The position numbers and the translations under genes were made by a program. From Hyphomicrobiales bacterium (GTDB lineage Bacteria > Pseudomonadota > Alphaproteobacteria > Rhizobiales > Rhizobiaceae): 64,000 nt of DNA. The stretch is from positions 1-64,000 of the forward strand of contig UCGV01000008.1 of the NCBI GenBank assembly GCA_900471925.1, written 5' to 3'. The notes below the pieces were generated by a model. That model saw only the letters and a program-made list of their open reading frames with translations. It was not told the DNA's origin and did not search any database. This document shows, one piece after another, positions 24,902 through 33,352 of the stretch (position 1 is its first letter; each line of letters opens with the position of its first letter).

Positions 24902-25695
24902 CCTTGCTCGAACGCATCACCATCACCCTGCTCTGGATCGTCGGCACCATCACCTTTGCCGTGCTCTATGCGCCGGCTGCCATCGTCATCCTGCTCTCCT
25001 TCGTCGGCATGAAGGACCGCAAGCTCGACTGGTCGGATTTTTCCCTGCAATGGTACGGCAAGTTTGCCGGCAACAGCCAGTTGATCGACGCGCTCACCAA
25101 TTCGCTCATCGTCGGCGCCTGCGCCGTCGTGATCGCCAGCGCCGTTGCGGTCGGCCTTGCCTATTACATGAAGACCGGTGCGCGCCGCGGCCGCGCCTAT
25201 GTCGAGTTCGTGATCTTCCTGCCCTTCGTGCTGCCGGCGATCATCACAGGCATCTCGCTCCTGATCGCCTTTCGCCAGGTCGGCATCGAGCGCAGCCTGA
25301 TCACGGTGACGGCAGGCCATGTCGTGCTGATTCTGGCGGTGATCTACCGCATGGTCACGATCAGGCTCGACGCGCTTGAAAATTCGCAGATCGAGGCCTC
25401 GCTCGACCTCGGCGCAAATGGCTGGGAAACCTTTGTATATGTTGTCTTTCCGCAGTTGCGCTCGGCGTTGGTTACCAGTTCCCTACTTGCATTTGCCCTC
25501 TCGTTCGACGAAACATTGGTAACGTTTTTTCTCGTCGGAGGGGAAACCACGCTCCCCATGCGGTTGTGGGCAATGATGCGGACCGGCTTCACTCCCGAAA
25601 TCAATGCGCTTGTTTCGGTTGTGCTCTGCGTGACGCTGTTGTTTGCGGCTCTCGGCGCCATGTCGCTGCGCAAGAGCATCGAGCGGAAATCATGA
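24898..25695 (+). CDS. ABC transporter permease (PotC-like)
   Basis: A 265-residue permease with six predicted membrane segments and the coupling loop SQIEASLDLGANGWETF at about 161-177. It overlaps the PotB-like gene by four bases. The last third has visibly lower GC than the rest of the operon, which is unexplained but does not disrupt the reading frame. Confidence 0.92.
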   Translation: MTLLERITITLLWIVGTITFAVLYAPAAIVILLSFVGMKDRKLDWSDFSLQWYGKFAGNSQLIDALTNSLIVGACAVVIASAVAVGLAYYMKTGARRGRAYVEFVIFLPFVLPAIITGISLLIAFRQVGIERSLITVTAGHVVLILAVIYRMVTIRLDALENSQIEASLDLGANGWETFVYVVFPQLRSALVTSSLLAFALSFDETLVTFFLVGGETTLPMRLWAMMRTGFTPEINALVSVVLCVTLLFAALGAMSLRKSIERKS

Positions 25696-25738
25696 CTTCG
25701 ACGAAAGGCGCTGGCCAGATTGGAAAACACGGCACGAC

Positions 25739-26398
25739 ATGAATGAAAAAGTGAAAAACCTCGGAAAGCTACTGAAGGACCGGCGCTCCTACCACGGTTG
25801 GACGCTTGCGGAAGTCAGCTCGATGACGGGAATTGCCACCTCCACCCTCTCCAAGGTGGAGAATGGTCACATCTCGCCGAATTTCGATACGATCCTGAAG
25901 CTCTCGCACGGGCTCGGCGTCGAAATCGGCGATCTGTTGAACTCGTCGCCAAACGAGCCGACGCCGCCGCTCGTGGTCGCGCGCCGCAGCATCAACCGCA
26001 ATCTTGAGGGCCAGCAGCTCGACCGGCAGTACTATAGCTACAGCTACCTCTCCTCCGACGTCGCCCACAAGCGCATCATCCCGATCCATATCGAGGTGCG
26101 GGCGCTGACGCCGGAACAGATGGGGCCACTGACCTCGCATGTCGGCGAGGAGTTCATCCTCGTGCTCAGTGGCAAGATCCGGCTCTTCAGCGAATATTAC
26201 GAGCCGACCGATCTCGAAGAGGGCGACAGCGTCTATCTCGATAGCACGATGAAGCATGGCTACATGTCGCTGCAGGGCCCAAGCAGCTCCATCATGGTCT
26301 GCTGTTCCAGTGCAACGCCGAACCTTGCCCAGACGCTCCGCGAAGTGATCAAGGAACAGATCATCTCCGAGCAGCAGGTCAAGGGGAAGGCAAACTAG
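25739..26398 (+). CDS. XRE-cupin regulator (PuuR-like)
   Basis: A 219-residue regulator with an N-terminal XRE helix-turn-helix at about residues 8-65 (GWTLAEVSSMTGIATSTLSKVENG) and a C-terminal cupin domain at about 115-185 (HVGEEFILVLSGKIRLF, then LEEGDSVYLDSTMKHGY). This architecture is that of PuuR-type regulators of amine and amino-acid metabolism. It follows the importer by 43 bases in the same direction, so it probably regulates that operon in response to the imported compound or its product. Confidence 0.87.
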   Translation: MNEKVKNLGKLLKDRRSYHGWTLAEVSSMTGIATSTLSKVENGHISPNFDTILKLSHGLGVEIGDLLNSSPNEPTPPLVVARRSINRNLEGQQLDRQYYSYSYLSSDVAHKRIIPIHIEVRALTPEQMGPLTSHVGEEFILVLSGKIRLFSEYYEPTDLEEGDSVYLDSTMKHGYMSLQGPSSSIMVCCSSATPNLAQTLREVIKEQIISEQQVKGKAN

Positions 26399-26408
26399 CC
26401 CTTCGCGG

Positions 26409-27380
26409 TCAATCGAGCACATAGGATATCGGCGTCACGTCTGAGATGGCGAGATAGGCCTGCAGGCGCTCCCGCGCCTTGTTGCCCGAGGCTTCGAGAT
26501 GGTCGGTCAGCGCTTTCCTTGCGAGCGGATAGTCGTGTGCCGAAATCGCGTCCATGATGTCGAGATGCTCGTCCATGAAGGCGTCGATCGGCAGCGTGCC
26601 GCGCACGGCGCGCTGGATATGCTTGCCCGCAACGAGGACGCAGCGCGTGCGCTTCAGTGCTTCCAGGATCTCGCCATTGGTGCTGAATTGCAGGGTGGCG
26701 ACGTGCAGGTCTTCTTCCAGCGCATCGAGTTCGGCGCTGGCGATGTCGGGGAACTTGTCCGATACGGTGGTGAGCCGCTGCCGCATGGCGGAAAGCGTCG
26801 GTGCGGGGATATTCTGCATGGCGGTCTTCAGCGCTGCCGGCTCCAAGAGCAGGCGCACCTCGTAGAGATCGCGGAAGCGGTCCTCGTCGAGCGGGTTGAT
26901 CCACCAGCGCGATTTGTCGTCGCGCACGACGATGCCGCTCTTGGCAGCGTGGTTCAGGATATCGCCGGCGACGGTGCGCCCGACATTATAGTGGCGCGCC
27001 AGCGCAAGCTCGTTGATGCGGAAGCTGCCGAAGACGGCACGCAGGATCACGGTGTTTTCGAAATCGTAGTAGAAGCTCTGCCAGGCGAAGGTCTTCGGGC
27101 TGGCGCTTGCCTCCTCCTCCAGATCCAGCATGTCGGGCGAGATCTTCAGGCGTAAGGGTTCGCCCTCTCGTCCGGCCAGCACGCCGCGCCCGTCGAAGCG
27201 CCGCACCAGGCCCTCGGTCTCAAGCGTTGCCAATGCCTGCTTGACCGGCGAGCGGCTGGAATCGAAAAGCGTCGCGATCGGCCCTTCCAGAAGCACGGTG
27301 CCATCAGGAATGGTCTTCGATATCACGGCCTTGCGCAGTGCATTGGCGATGGCTTCGTAGGCGAGGGTTCTATGCGCCAT
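26409..27380 (-). CDS. GntR-family regulator with two winged helices and an FCD domain
   Basis: A 323-residue regulator. Residues 1-75 form a GntR winged helix (DSSRSPVKQALATLETEGLVRRFDGRG). A second winged-helix-like segment lies at about 115-160 (LALARHYNVGRTVAGDILNHAAKSGIV), and the FCD ligand domain follows from about 165 with DLYEVRLLLEPAAL. Most FCD regulators have only one winged helix. ATG 27380 has AAGGA upstream. It lies just after the dehydratase gene in the same direction, so it likely controls that gene and its divergent neighbours. Confidence 0.85.
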   Translation of the reverse strand: MAHRTLAYEAIANALRKAVISKTIPDGTVLLEGPIATLFDSSRSPVKQALATLETEGLVRRFDGRGVLAGREGEPLRLKISPDMLDLEEEASASPKTFAWQSFYYDFENTVILRAVFGSFRINELALARHYNVGRTVAGDILNHAAKSGIVVRDDKSRWWINPLDEDRFRDLYEVRLLLEPAALKTAMQNIPAPTLSAMRQRLTTVSDKFPDIASAELDALEEDLHVATLQFSTNGEILEALKRTRCVLVAGKHIQRAVRGTLPIDAFMDEHLDIMDAISAHDYPLARKALTDHLEASGNKARERLQAYLAISDVTPISYVLD

Positions 27381-27397
27381 AAAATCCTTGTCCGGCC

Positions 27398-28927
27398 TCA
27401 GGTCACCGCGCCTATTTGCCAAGGCACGAATTCGAAGTCACCATAATTATAGCCTTCGCTCAGCGTGCGCTCGCCCGATGCAATGGCGATGATGTGCTCG
27501 AAGATGCGCTCGCCGGCCGCCTGGATCGTATCGCTGCCGTCGATGATGCCGCCGCAATTGATGTCCATGTCCTCGCTCATGTGCTCGTACATCTCGCTAT
27601 TGGTGGCAACCTTGATGCAGGGCGCGGGCTTGAAGCCGGAGACGGAGCCGCGCCCGGTCGTAAAGACGATGAGATTGCAGCCGCCGGCAACCTGGCCGGT
27701 GACAGCCACGGGGTCGTAGCCGGGCGTATCCATGAAGACGAAGCCGGATGCGTCGATCGGCTCGGCATATTCATAGACTTCCATCAGCGGCATGGAACCG
27801 CCCTTGGCAACCGCGCCGAGCGATTTCTCCAGGATGGTGGTGAGCCCGCCTTCCTTGTTGCCGTGCGAGGGATTGTTGTTGAGTTCGGCGCCGTTCTTGG
27901 CGGTATAATCGCGCCACCAGTCGATGCGGGCCATAAGCTTCTCGGCAATGGCAGGCGTTGCCGCACGCCGGGTCAAGAGATGTTCGGCGCCGTAGATCTC
28001 GGGGGTTTCGCTGAGCACCGCCGTGCCGCCGTTCCGGACGACGAGATCGGCCGCGTGCCCAAGCGCCGGATTGGCGGTGATGCCGGAATAGCCGTCCGAA
28101 CCGCCGCATTGCAGCGCCACCTTGAGGCCGGAGAGCGGCTGCTCGGTGCGCTTGACGGCGTCGATTTCCGGCAGCAGTTCCTGGATGATCGAGACGGCTT
28201 CCTCGATCGTCTTGCGCGTGCCGCCCATCCTCTGGATGGTCATGGTGCGCAGGAGCGGGCCTTCCTCGAGCTCGAAAGCCTTGACGAGATGGCTGATCTG
28301 GTTGGTCTCGCAGCCGAGGCCGATCATCAGGATTGCCGCGAAATTCGGATTGCGGGCATAGCCGTTCAGCGTGCGCCGCAGATAGGTATAGCCCTCGGTA
28401 TTGGTGGGGATGGCGCAGCCCGTGCCATGCGTCAGCGCCACGACGCCATCGACATTGGCGTAATTGCCGAAACCGTTGGTCTTGAAATAGTCGGCGACGG
28501 CCTTGGCGACGGTGGCCGAACAGTTCACCGAGGTGATGATGCCGACATAGTTGCGCGTGCCGACAAGGCCTGAGGGACGCAGATAGCCCTTGAACGTGCG
28601 CCGCTCGCCTTCGGGAAGGAGCGGCGTCGGGCCGCCCTCGACGGCAAATTCGTGCGAGACGGCGCTGTCGAGCATGGCAAGGTTCTGCAGGTGTACGTGT
28701 TCGCCGGCGGCGATATCGCGGCTCGCCCGGCCGATGACCTGCCCGTATTTCAGCACCATGTCTCCTTGAGAAATCGGCCGCACGGCGATCTTGTGGCCGC
28801 TTGGAACGACACTCAGCGTCACGACCTCTCCGACATTTTCGCCTTCGGCGATCGGGCGCGTGGCAACCACCACATTGTCCGTCTCGTGCAGGCGGATGAC
28901 AGAGGGACCGGATTGATGCGCGGGCAT
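27398..28927 (-). CDS. UxaA-family sugar-acid dehydratase (altronate/galactarate type)
   Basis: A 509-residue full-length UxaA-type dehydratase. The N-terminal SAF domain covers about 1-95 (VVATRPIAEGENVGE to AAGEHVHLQNLAM); the catalytic domain starts near GYLRPSGLVGTRNYVGI and contains GTGCAIPTNTEGY, LGCETNQ, LQCGGSDGYSGITANPALG and the Cys-containing INCGGIIDG. It dehydrates an aldonic or aldaric acid such as altronate or galactarate to a 2-keto-3-deoxy acid. ATG 28927 has AGGAGA upstream. The exact substrate is not visible in the sequence. Confidence 0.85.
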   Translation of the reverse strand: MPAHQSGPSVIRLHETDNVVVATRPIAEGENVGEVVTLSVVPSGHKIAVRPISQGDMVLKYGQVIGRASRDIAAGEHVHLQNLAMLDSAVSHEFAVEGGPTPLLPEGERRTFKGYLRPSGLVGTRNYVGIITSVNCSATVAKAVADYFKTNGFGNYANVDGVVALTHGTGCAIPTNTEGYTYLRRTLNGYARNPNFAAILMIGLGCETNQISHLVKAFELEEGPLLRTMTIQRMGGTRKTIEEAVSIIQELLPEIDAVKRTEQPLSGLKVALQCGGSDGYSGITANPALGHAADLVVRNGGTAVLSETPEIYGAEHLLTRRAATPAIAEKLMARIDWWRDYTAKNGAELNNNPSHGNKEGGLTTILEKSLGAVAKGGSMPLMEVYEYAEPIDASGFVFMDTPGYDPVAVTGQVAGGCNLIVFTTGRGSVSGFKPAPCIKVATNSEMYEHMSEDMDINCGGIIDGSDTIQAAGERIFEHIIAIASGERTLSEGYNYGDFEFVPWQIGAVT

Positions 28928-28983
28928 CGATATCTCCTGAAAATGACCATTGCGTGCAAAAATCATTCGTGATACGCCTTCAG

Positions 28984-29000
28984 AAGTCAAGTGAAGACTT
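28984..29000. promoter_or_regulatory. Inverted repeat in divergent promoter region
   Basis: AAGTC and GACTT arms separated by seven bases lie in the 107-base gap between the divergent dehydratase and DapA-like genes. It could be the operator of the nearby GntR regulator. Symmetry is seen; binding is a guess. Confidence 0.3.
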
Positions 29001-29034
29001 GCGTTACACGAAATTTTGCGGGGCATTTTTCAAG

Positions 29035-29958
29035 ATGGCGAGTGATCGACCCTATTCCGGGCTCTTCCCGGTGGCACCGACGCCTTTCACCGAAACGGGA
29101 GACATCGATTTCGACGGCCAGCGCCGCGCGCTCGATTGCATGATCGACCAGGGTGTTGATGGCATCTGTATTCTCGCCAATTATTCCGAGCAGTTCCTGC
29201 TGTCGGACGAGGAGCGCCGCCAGCTCACCGAGCTGAGCCTTGCCCATGTCGCCGGCCGCGTGCCGGTCATGGTCACCTGCAGTCATTTCAGCACGCAGAT
29301 TGCCGCTGCCCGCGCCCGCCATGCGTCTGAACACGGCGCCAAGCTCATCATGCTGATGCCGCCCTATCATGGCGCCGGCATCAAGCTTGACGAGACATCG
29401 ATCCGCGAGCATTTCGCCCGCGTGGCAGATGCCGCCGGCATTCCGATCATGATCCAGGACGCCCCCTTGAGCGGCGTGACGCTATCGGCCGATTTCATGG
29501 TGCGCATCGCGCGGGACCTGCCGCTGGTACGCTACTTCAAGATCGAGGTCGCCGGCACGGCGGGCAAGCTGCGCAAGCTCATCGAGCTTGGCGGCGAGGC
29601 GATCGAAGGCCCGTTCGACGGCGAGGAGGCGATCACGCTGATGGCCGATCTCGATGCCGGTGCAACCGGCGTCATGTCGAGTGCCATGCTGCCCGATCTC
29701 ATCCGCCCGGTGATCGAACATCATCGCGCCGGCGATCGCCAGCAGGCGGCAAAAGCCTATGAGCACATCCTGCCGCTCATCAACTACGAGAACCGTCAGT
29801 GTGGCTTGCGCGCCGCCAAGACCGTCATGATGGAAGGCGGCGTCATCGCCTCCGATCATGTCCGCCATCCGCTGGAGCCGCTTCATGCGGCAACGCGCGC
29901 CGGGCTCCTGGAGCTTGCTCGCAGCGTCAACCCGCTGGCGCTCTCCTGGGGCAAGTGA
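29035..29958 (+). CDS. DapA/NAL-family Schiff-base aldolase or dehydratase
   Basis: A 307-residue member of the dihydrodipicolinate synthase/N-acetylneuraminate lyase superfamily. SGLFPVAPTPFTETGDIDFDG opens the barrel, and the Schiff-base lysine is in RYFKIEVAG (about residues 165-173). The position opposite the UxaA-type dehydratase suggests a 2-keto-3-deoxy sugar acid as substrate. ATG 29035 lies in a poorly matched ribosome binding context, but upstream starts would add residues unlike the family. Confidence 0.78.
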   Translation: MASDRPYSGLFPVAPTPFTETGDIDFDGQRRALDCMIDQGVDGICILANYSEQFLLSDEERRQLTELSLAHVAGRVPVMVTCSHFSTQIAAARARHASEHGAKLIMLMPPYHGAGIKLDETSIREHFARVADAAGIPIMIQDAPLSGVTLSADFMVRIARDLPLVRYFKIEVAGTAGKLRKLIELGGEAIEGPFDGEEAITLMADLDAGATGVMSSAMLPDLIRPVIEHHRAGDRQQAAKAYEHILPLINYENRQCGLRAAKTVMMEGGVIASDHVRHPLEPLHAATRAGLLELARSVNPLALSWGK

Positions 29959-29967
29959 GGACGACGG

Positions 29968-30798
29968 ATGTCGATCATGCAGGAACCCAAGATCGCTGAC
30001 GTCAAGATCGCGGAAATCACCGGGCGCACCCGCGTGCTCGGAATTCTCGCGCATCCGACGGAACATGTGAAAGCGCCGCCCGGCATCAACCGCATCGCCA
30101 TGATGCGCGGCAAGGATGCCGTGATGGTGCCCTTCAATGTCGCGCCTGGTGATCTCGACACTTTCGTCGCCAGCCTGCGCGTCTTGAAGAGTTTCGACGG
30201 CGCCATCGTCACCGTGCCGCACAAGCAGGCGATCATCCGTCTCTGCGACGAGGTGAGCCCGCAGGCACTCGCCGTCGGTGCCGCCAACGTGCTGCGCCGC
30301 GAGGCGGATGGCCGGCTTGTCGGCCATCAGCTCGATGGCATCGGTTTCGTCGAGGGGCTGCGCGGGCAAGGCATTGATGTATCAGGCCGCAGCGCCTATC
30401 TGGTCGGCGCCGGCGGGGCCGCCAATGCGGTCGCCTTCGCGCTTGCCGAAGCCGGCATTGCCAGGCTGACGCTTGCCAATCGCACCGTCGAGAAGATCGA
30501 AGCCCTCGCCGCCAAGCTGAAGGAGACCTATCCGTCTCTGGATATCGCGATCGGCACGGCTGATCCTGCCGGCCACGACCTTCTGATCAACGGCACGACG
30601 CTCGGCATGAGCGCTAGCGACCCGCTGCCCTTCGATGTATCGCGGCTGAAGGCGGATATGATCGTTGCCGAAGTCATCATGGAGCCGGAAATGACCCCGC
30701 TTCTGAAGGCTGCCCGCGAGGCCGGATGCCGCATTCATCTCGGCCGCCACATGCTCGACCACCAGCTGCAGCTGATGGCCAATTTCCTCGGTCTCTGA
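29968..30798 (+). CDS. Shikimate dehydrogenase-like protein (AroE family)
   Basis: A 276-residue AroE-family protein. The substrate domain has VTVPHKQAII (the conserved Lys at about residue 91) and AANVLRR; the NADP fold has YLVGAGGAANAVAFALAEAG (about 141-160) and ANRTVEK. The first residues differ from true AroE: the usual Ser pair near GxPxxHSxSP is replaced by GILAHPTEHVKAPPG. It sits in a catabolic operon, so it more likely acts on a quinate/shikimate-like or sugar-derived compound than in aromatic amino acid synthesis. Confidence 0.82.
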   Translation: MSIMQEPKIADVKIAEITGRTRVLGILAHPTEHVKAPPGINRIAMMRGKDAVMVPFNVAPGDLDTFVASLRVLKSFDGAIVTVPHKQAIIRLCDEVSPQALAVGAANVLRREADGRLVGHQLDGIGFVEGLRGQGIDVSGRSAYLVGAGGAANAVAFALAEAGIARLTLANRTVEKIEALAAKLKETYPSLDIAIGTADPAGHDLLINGTTLGMSASDPLPFDVSRLKADMIVAEVIMEPEMTPLLKAAREAGCRIHLGRHMLDHQLQLMANFLGL

Positions 30799-30854
30799 AC
30801 CGCTCCGGCCGCACCCCCGCGGCCAAATTTTTTATCGTCTTGGGAGAAATCAAT

Positions 30855-32114
30855 ATGCAGGATCTGGCAATCAATGGCGGACCGCGCGCAATCGACGGCA
30901 CGCTGCCGAGCTTTCGCGATGCGTCCGGGCGCACCTTCGGCCCGGAAGAGCTGGAAGCGCTGACCGAGGTCATCAAGTCGGGACGCCTGTCGTTCCTGAC
31001 GGGAACGAAGACGGCCGAATTCGAGCGCGCCTTTGCCGAAAAATACGGCGTCAAACATGCGGTCGCCGTCGCCAACGGCACGGCTGCGCTGCACACGGCG
31101 GTCATCTATGTCAATCCGGAACCGGGCGACGAGATCATCCTGTCGCCGGTCACCGATGTCGGCACCGTCATTCCGGTGATCGCCCAGCTGGCGATCCCGG
31201 TCTTTGCCGATGTCGATCCGGTCACTCAGAATATCGATCCGGCCTCGATCGAAGCCAACATCACGCCGCGCACCCGCGCCATCATGGTCACCCATGTCTA
31301 TGGCCACCCGGCCGATATGGACGCGATCATGGCGATCGCCAGGAAGCACAATCTCGTCGTCATCGAGGACTGCGCCCAGGCCCATCTCGCCTATTACAAG
31401 GGCAAGCTCTGCGGCACGTTCGGCGATGTCGCCTGCTTCTCCTTCCAGCAGTCCAAGCACATGACGACCGGCGACGGCGGCATGGTCATCACCAATGAGG
31501 ACGGCAAGTTCGGCCGTGGCCTGCGCCACTGCTCCGACAAGGGCTGGCCGCGCGAGCGCGGCGGTCGCGACCACCTCTTTCTGGCGCCGAACTATCACAT
31601 GACCGAATTGCAGGCGGCCGTCGGCCTGGAACAGTTGAAGAAGCTCGAACAGTTCGTTGCCGCCCGCGTATCCTCCGCCGACCGGCTGACCGAGCTTCTG
31701 GCGGGCGTCGATGTCGAGCCGGTGCTGCCGATGAACGACACCGTCGGCGTCTATTTCTTCTATTCCTTCCGGCTCGATCCGGCGAGGCTCTCGGCCCCGG
31801 TCGCGGAGGTGATGAAGGCGCTTGCCGCCGAAGGCATCGACGGTTTCATCGGCTATCCCGGCCAGATCCCGCTCTATCGCTACCCCGTCATCCGCGAACA
31901 CCAGACCTTCGGCAATTCCGGCTGGCCGTTCACGCTCGAAGGCGTTCGCAAGATCGATTACGACAGCAGCCTCTGCCCTCAGGCAGAACTTGCCTGCAAG
32001 GAAACGATCTGCATGTGGTGGACCGACCGCATGGAAGATCGTCACCTGCAGCAGATCGCAGCCGCGATCGCCAAGGTGATCGCAGCCTACGCCAAGTCCG
32101 CCGCGGCGGCGTAA
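30855..32114 (+). CDS. DegT/DnrJ/EryC1/StrS-family sugar aminotransferase
   Basis: A 419-residue PLP enzyme. ANGTAALHTAV (about 75-85) binds PLP phosphate, VIEDCAQAH contains the PLP Asp, and the Schiff-base Lys is in FSFQQSKHMTTGDGGM (about 196-211). It aminates a keto group on a sugar or cyclitol, or works in reverse on an amino sugar. The C-terminal region has several Trp-rich segments typical of inosose/aminocyclitol-type members, but I cannot settle the substrate. GGGAGA is upstream of ATG 30855. It follows the AroE-like gene by 56 bases. Confidence 0.83.
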   Translation: MQDLAINGGPRAIDGTLPSFRDASGRTFGPEELEALTEVIKSGRLSFLTGTKTAEFERAFAEKYGVKHAVAVANGTAALHTAVIYVNPEPGDEIILSPVTDVGTVIPVIAQLAIPVFADVDPVTQNIDPASIEANITPRTRAIMVTHVYGHPADMDAIMAIARKHNLVVIEDCAQAHLAYYKGKLCGTFGDVACFSFQQSKHMTTGDGGMVITNEDGKFGRGLRHCSDKGWPRERGGRDHLFLAPNYHMTELQAAVGLEQLKKLEQFVAARVSSADRLTELLAGVDVEPVLPMNDTVGVYFFYSFRLDPARLSAPVAEVMKALAAEGIDGFIGYPGQIPLYRYPVIREHQTFGNSGWPFTLEGVRKIDYDSSLCPQAELACKETICMWWTDRMEDRHLQQIAAAIAKVIAAYAKSAAAA

Positions 32115-32234
32115 CCAAACCTGATCTGGTGATGCGGATTGGCCCTTGTGACGCCCTCCGCATCATCTCCCCCTTCATCTCTTCTGAAGTTTAAAACGAA
32201 GCGCCGAGCTTCGGCTCTTGTAAATCCGGATTCT

Positions 32235-32252
32235 TGTGGTAACGTTCCCACA
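32235..32252. promoter_or_regulatory. LacI-type operator upstream of the lacI-family gene
   Basis: TGTGGTAACGTTCCCACA is an 18-base palindrome with one mismatched pair and a central ACGT, the typical layout of LacI/GalR operators. It lies 46 bases before the regulator start, suggesting autoregulation and control of the operon behind it. Confidence 0.75.
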
Positions 32253-32297
32253 CAACGGCTCACGGCCGTATTGCTGTCGCGCGAATGGAGGAGGCCG

Positions 32298-33347
32298 ATG
32301 GACAAGAAGCCTCTGCGGAGAGCAACCATTATCGATGTGGCGGAGCGGGCCGGTGTTTCGAAAAGCACCGTTGCGCGCGTTCTTGCCGGCTCGGGCCGGA
32401 TATCTGATGAGGCGCGCGACAGCGTGCTGAAGGCTGTCGCCGCCACCGGTTACGAGCCCAACCATCTTGCCGTCGGCATGCGCTCCGGGCGCAGCGGTCT
32501 GCTCGGCATCGTCATTCCCGATATTACCAACCCGTTCTGGGCCGAGGTCGCCCGCGGCGCGCAGGATCGCGCGGCCAAGGACGATATCTCGCTGCTCGTC
32601 TTTTCGTCGGACTGGGATGCGGAGAAGGAGGCGCGGCACCTGCGCGCGCTGCGCCGCGCCCGCGTCGATGGCGCCATCATCAATCCCGTCGCCGACAGTT
32701 TCGACGATCTCGGGCGTTTCGGCCTTCCCTTCGTGCTGATCGGATCGAGTGCCGAGCGTTTCCCCGATACGTCGAGCGTCGGCTCCGATATTCCCCAGGC
32801 CGTACGCCTTGGCATGGATGTGCTGACGGCGCGCGGCCATGCGGCGCCAGCGCTTTTGCTCGGGCCGCGTTCGCGTCTGGCGCGGGCGCGTTTCCTGCGC
32901 ACGGTGCATGAACATTGCGTCGAGCGCGATTTCGACCCGGCGGCGCTGCCGATCGAGGAGGCCGAATATACCGTCGAAGGCGGGCGGCAGGGCATGGCCC
33001 GGCTGCTTGCGAGAAAAGGCTCCGAGCATCTGGCCGTCTTCGCGGCCAACGATCTCATGGCGCTCGGCGCCATGATGGCGGTGCGCGAAGCAGGCCTGCG
33101 CTGCCCGGAGGATGTGTCCATTCTCGGGTTCGACGGCATTCCGGCCGGTGCCTTTTCCTGGCCGGGCCTGACGACCATCGAAAAGCCCGGGCGGTTGATC
33201 GGCGTTCGCGCCGTCGAAGGCCTGCTCGATGAAATTGCCGGCCGTCCCGAACACGGCCGCGTCTATATGCCATGCCGGCTCATAGAGCGAGGATCACTCG
33301 CCGATCTGTCGGTTCCGGCACCCGTCCGGGTGGCGGCAGGGAGGTAA
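32298..33347 (+). CDS. LacI-family transcriptional regulator
   Basis: A 349-residue LacI/GalR protein. The N-terminal helix-turn-helix is ATIIDVAERAGVSKSTVARVLAGSGRIS (about 9-36) with the hinge helix near residue 58, followed by the periplasmic-binding-like core starting LLGIVIPDITNPFWAEVARGAQDRA. GGAGGAGG is upstream of ATG 32298. It is the first gene of the operon with importer, hydrolases, CoA-transferase and lyase. Two near-identical operators (32,235 and 33,399) are likely its targets. Confidence 0.92.
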   Translation: MDKKPLRRATIIDVAERAGVSKSTVARVLAGSGRISDEARDSVLKAVAATGYEPNHLAVGMRSGRSGLLGIVIPDITNPFWAEVARGAQDRAAKDDISLLVFSSDWDAEKEARHLRALRRARVDGAIINPVADSFDDLGRFGLPFVLIGSSAERFPDTSSVGSDIPQAVRLGMDVLTARGHAAPALLLGPRSRLARARFLRTVHEHCVERDFDPAALPIEEAEYTVEGGRQGMARLLARKGSEHLAVFAANDLMALGAMMAVREAGLRCPEDVSILGFDGIPAGAFSWPGLTTIEKPGRLIGVRAVEGLLDEIAGRPEHGRVYMPCRLIERGSLADLSVPAPVRVAAGR

Positions 33348-33352
33348 ATGCC

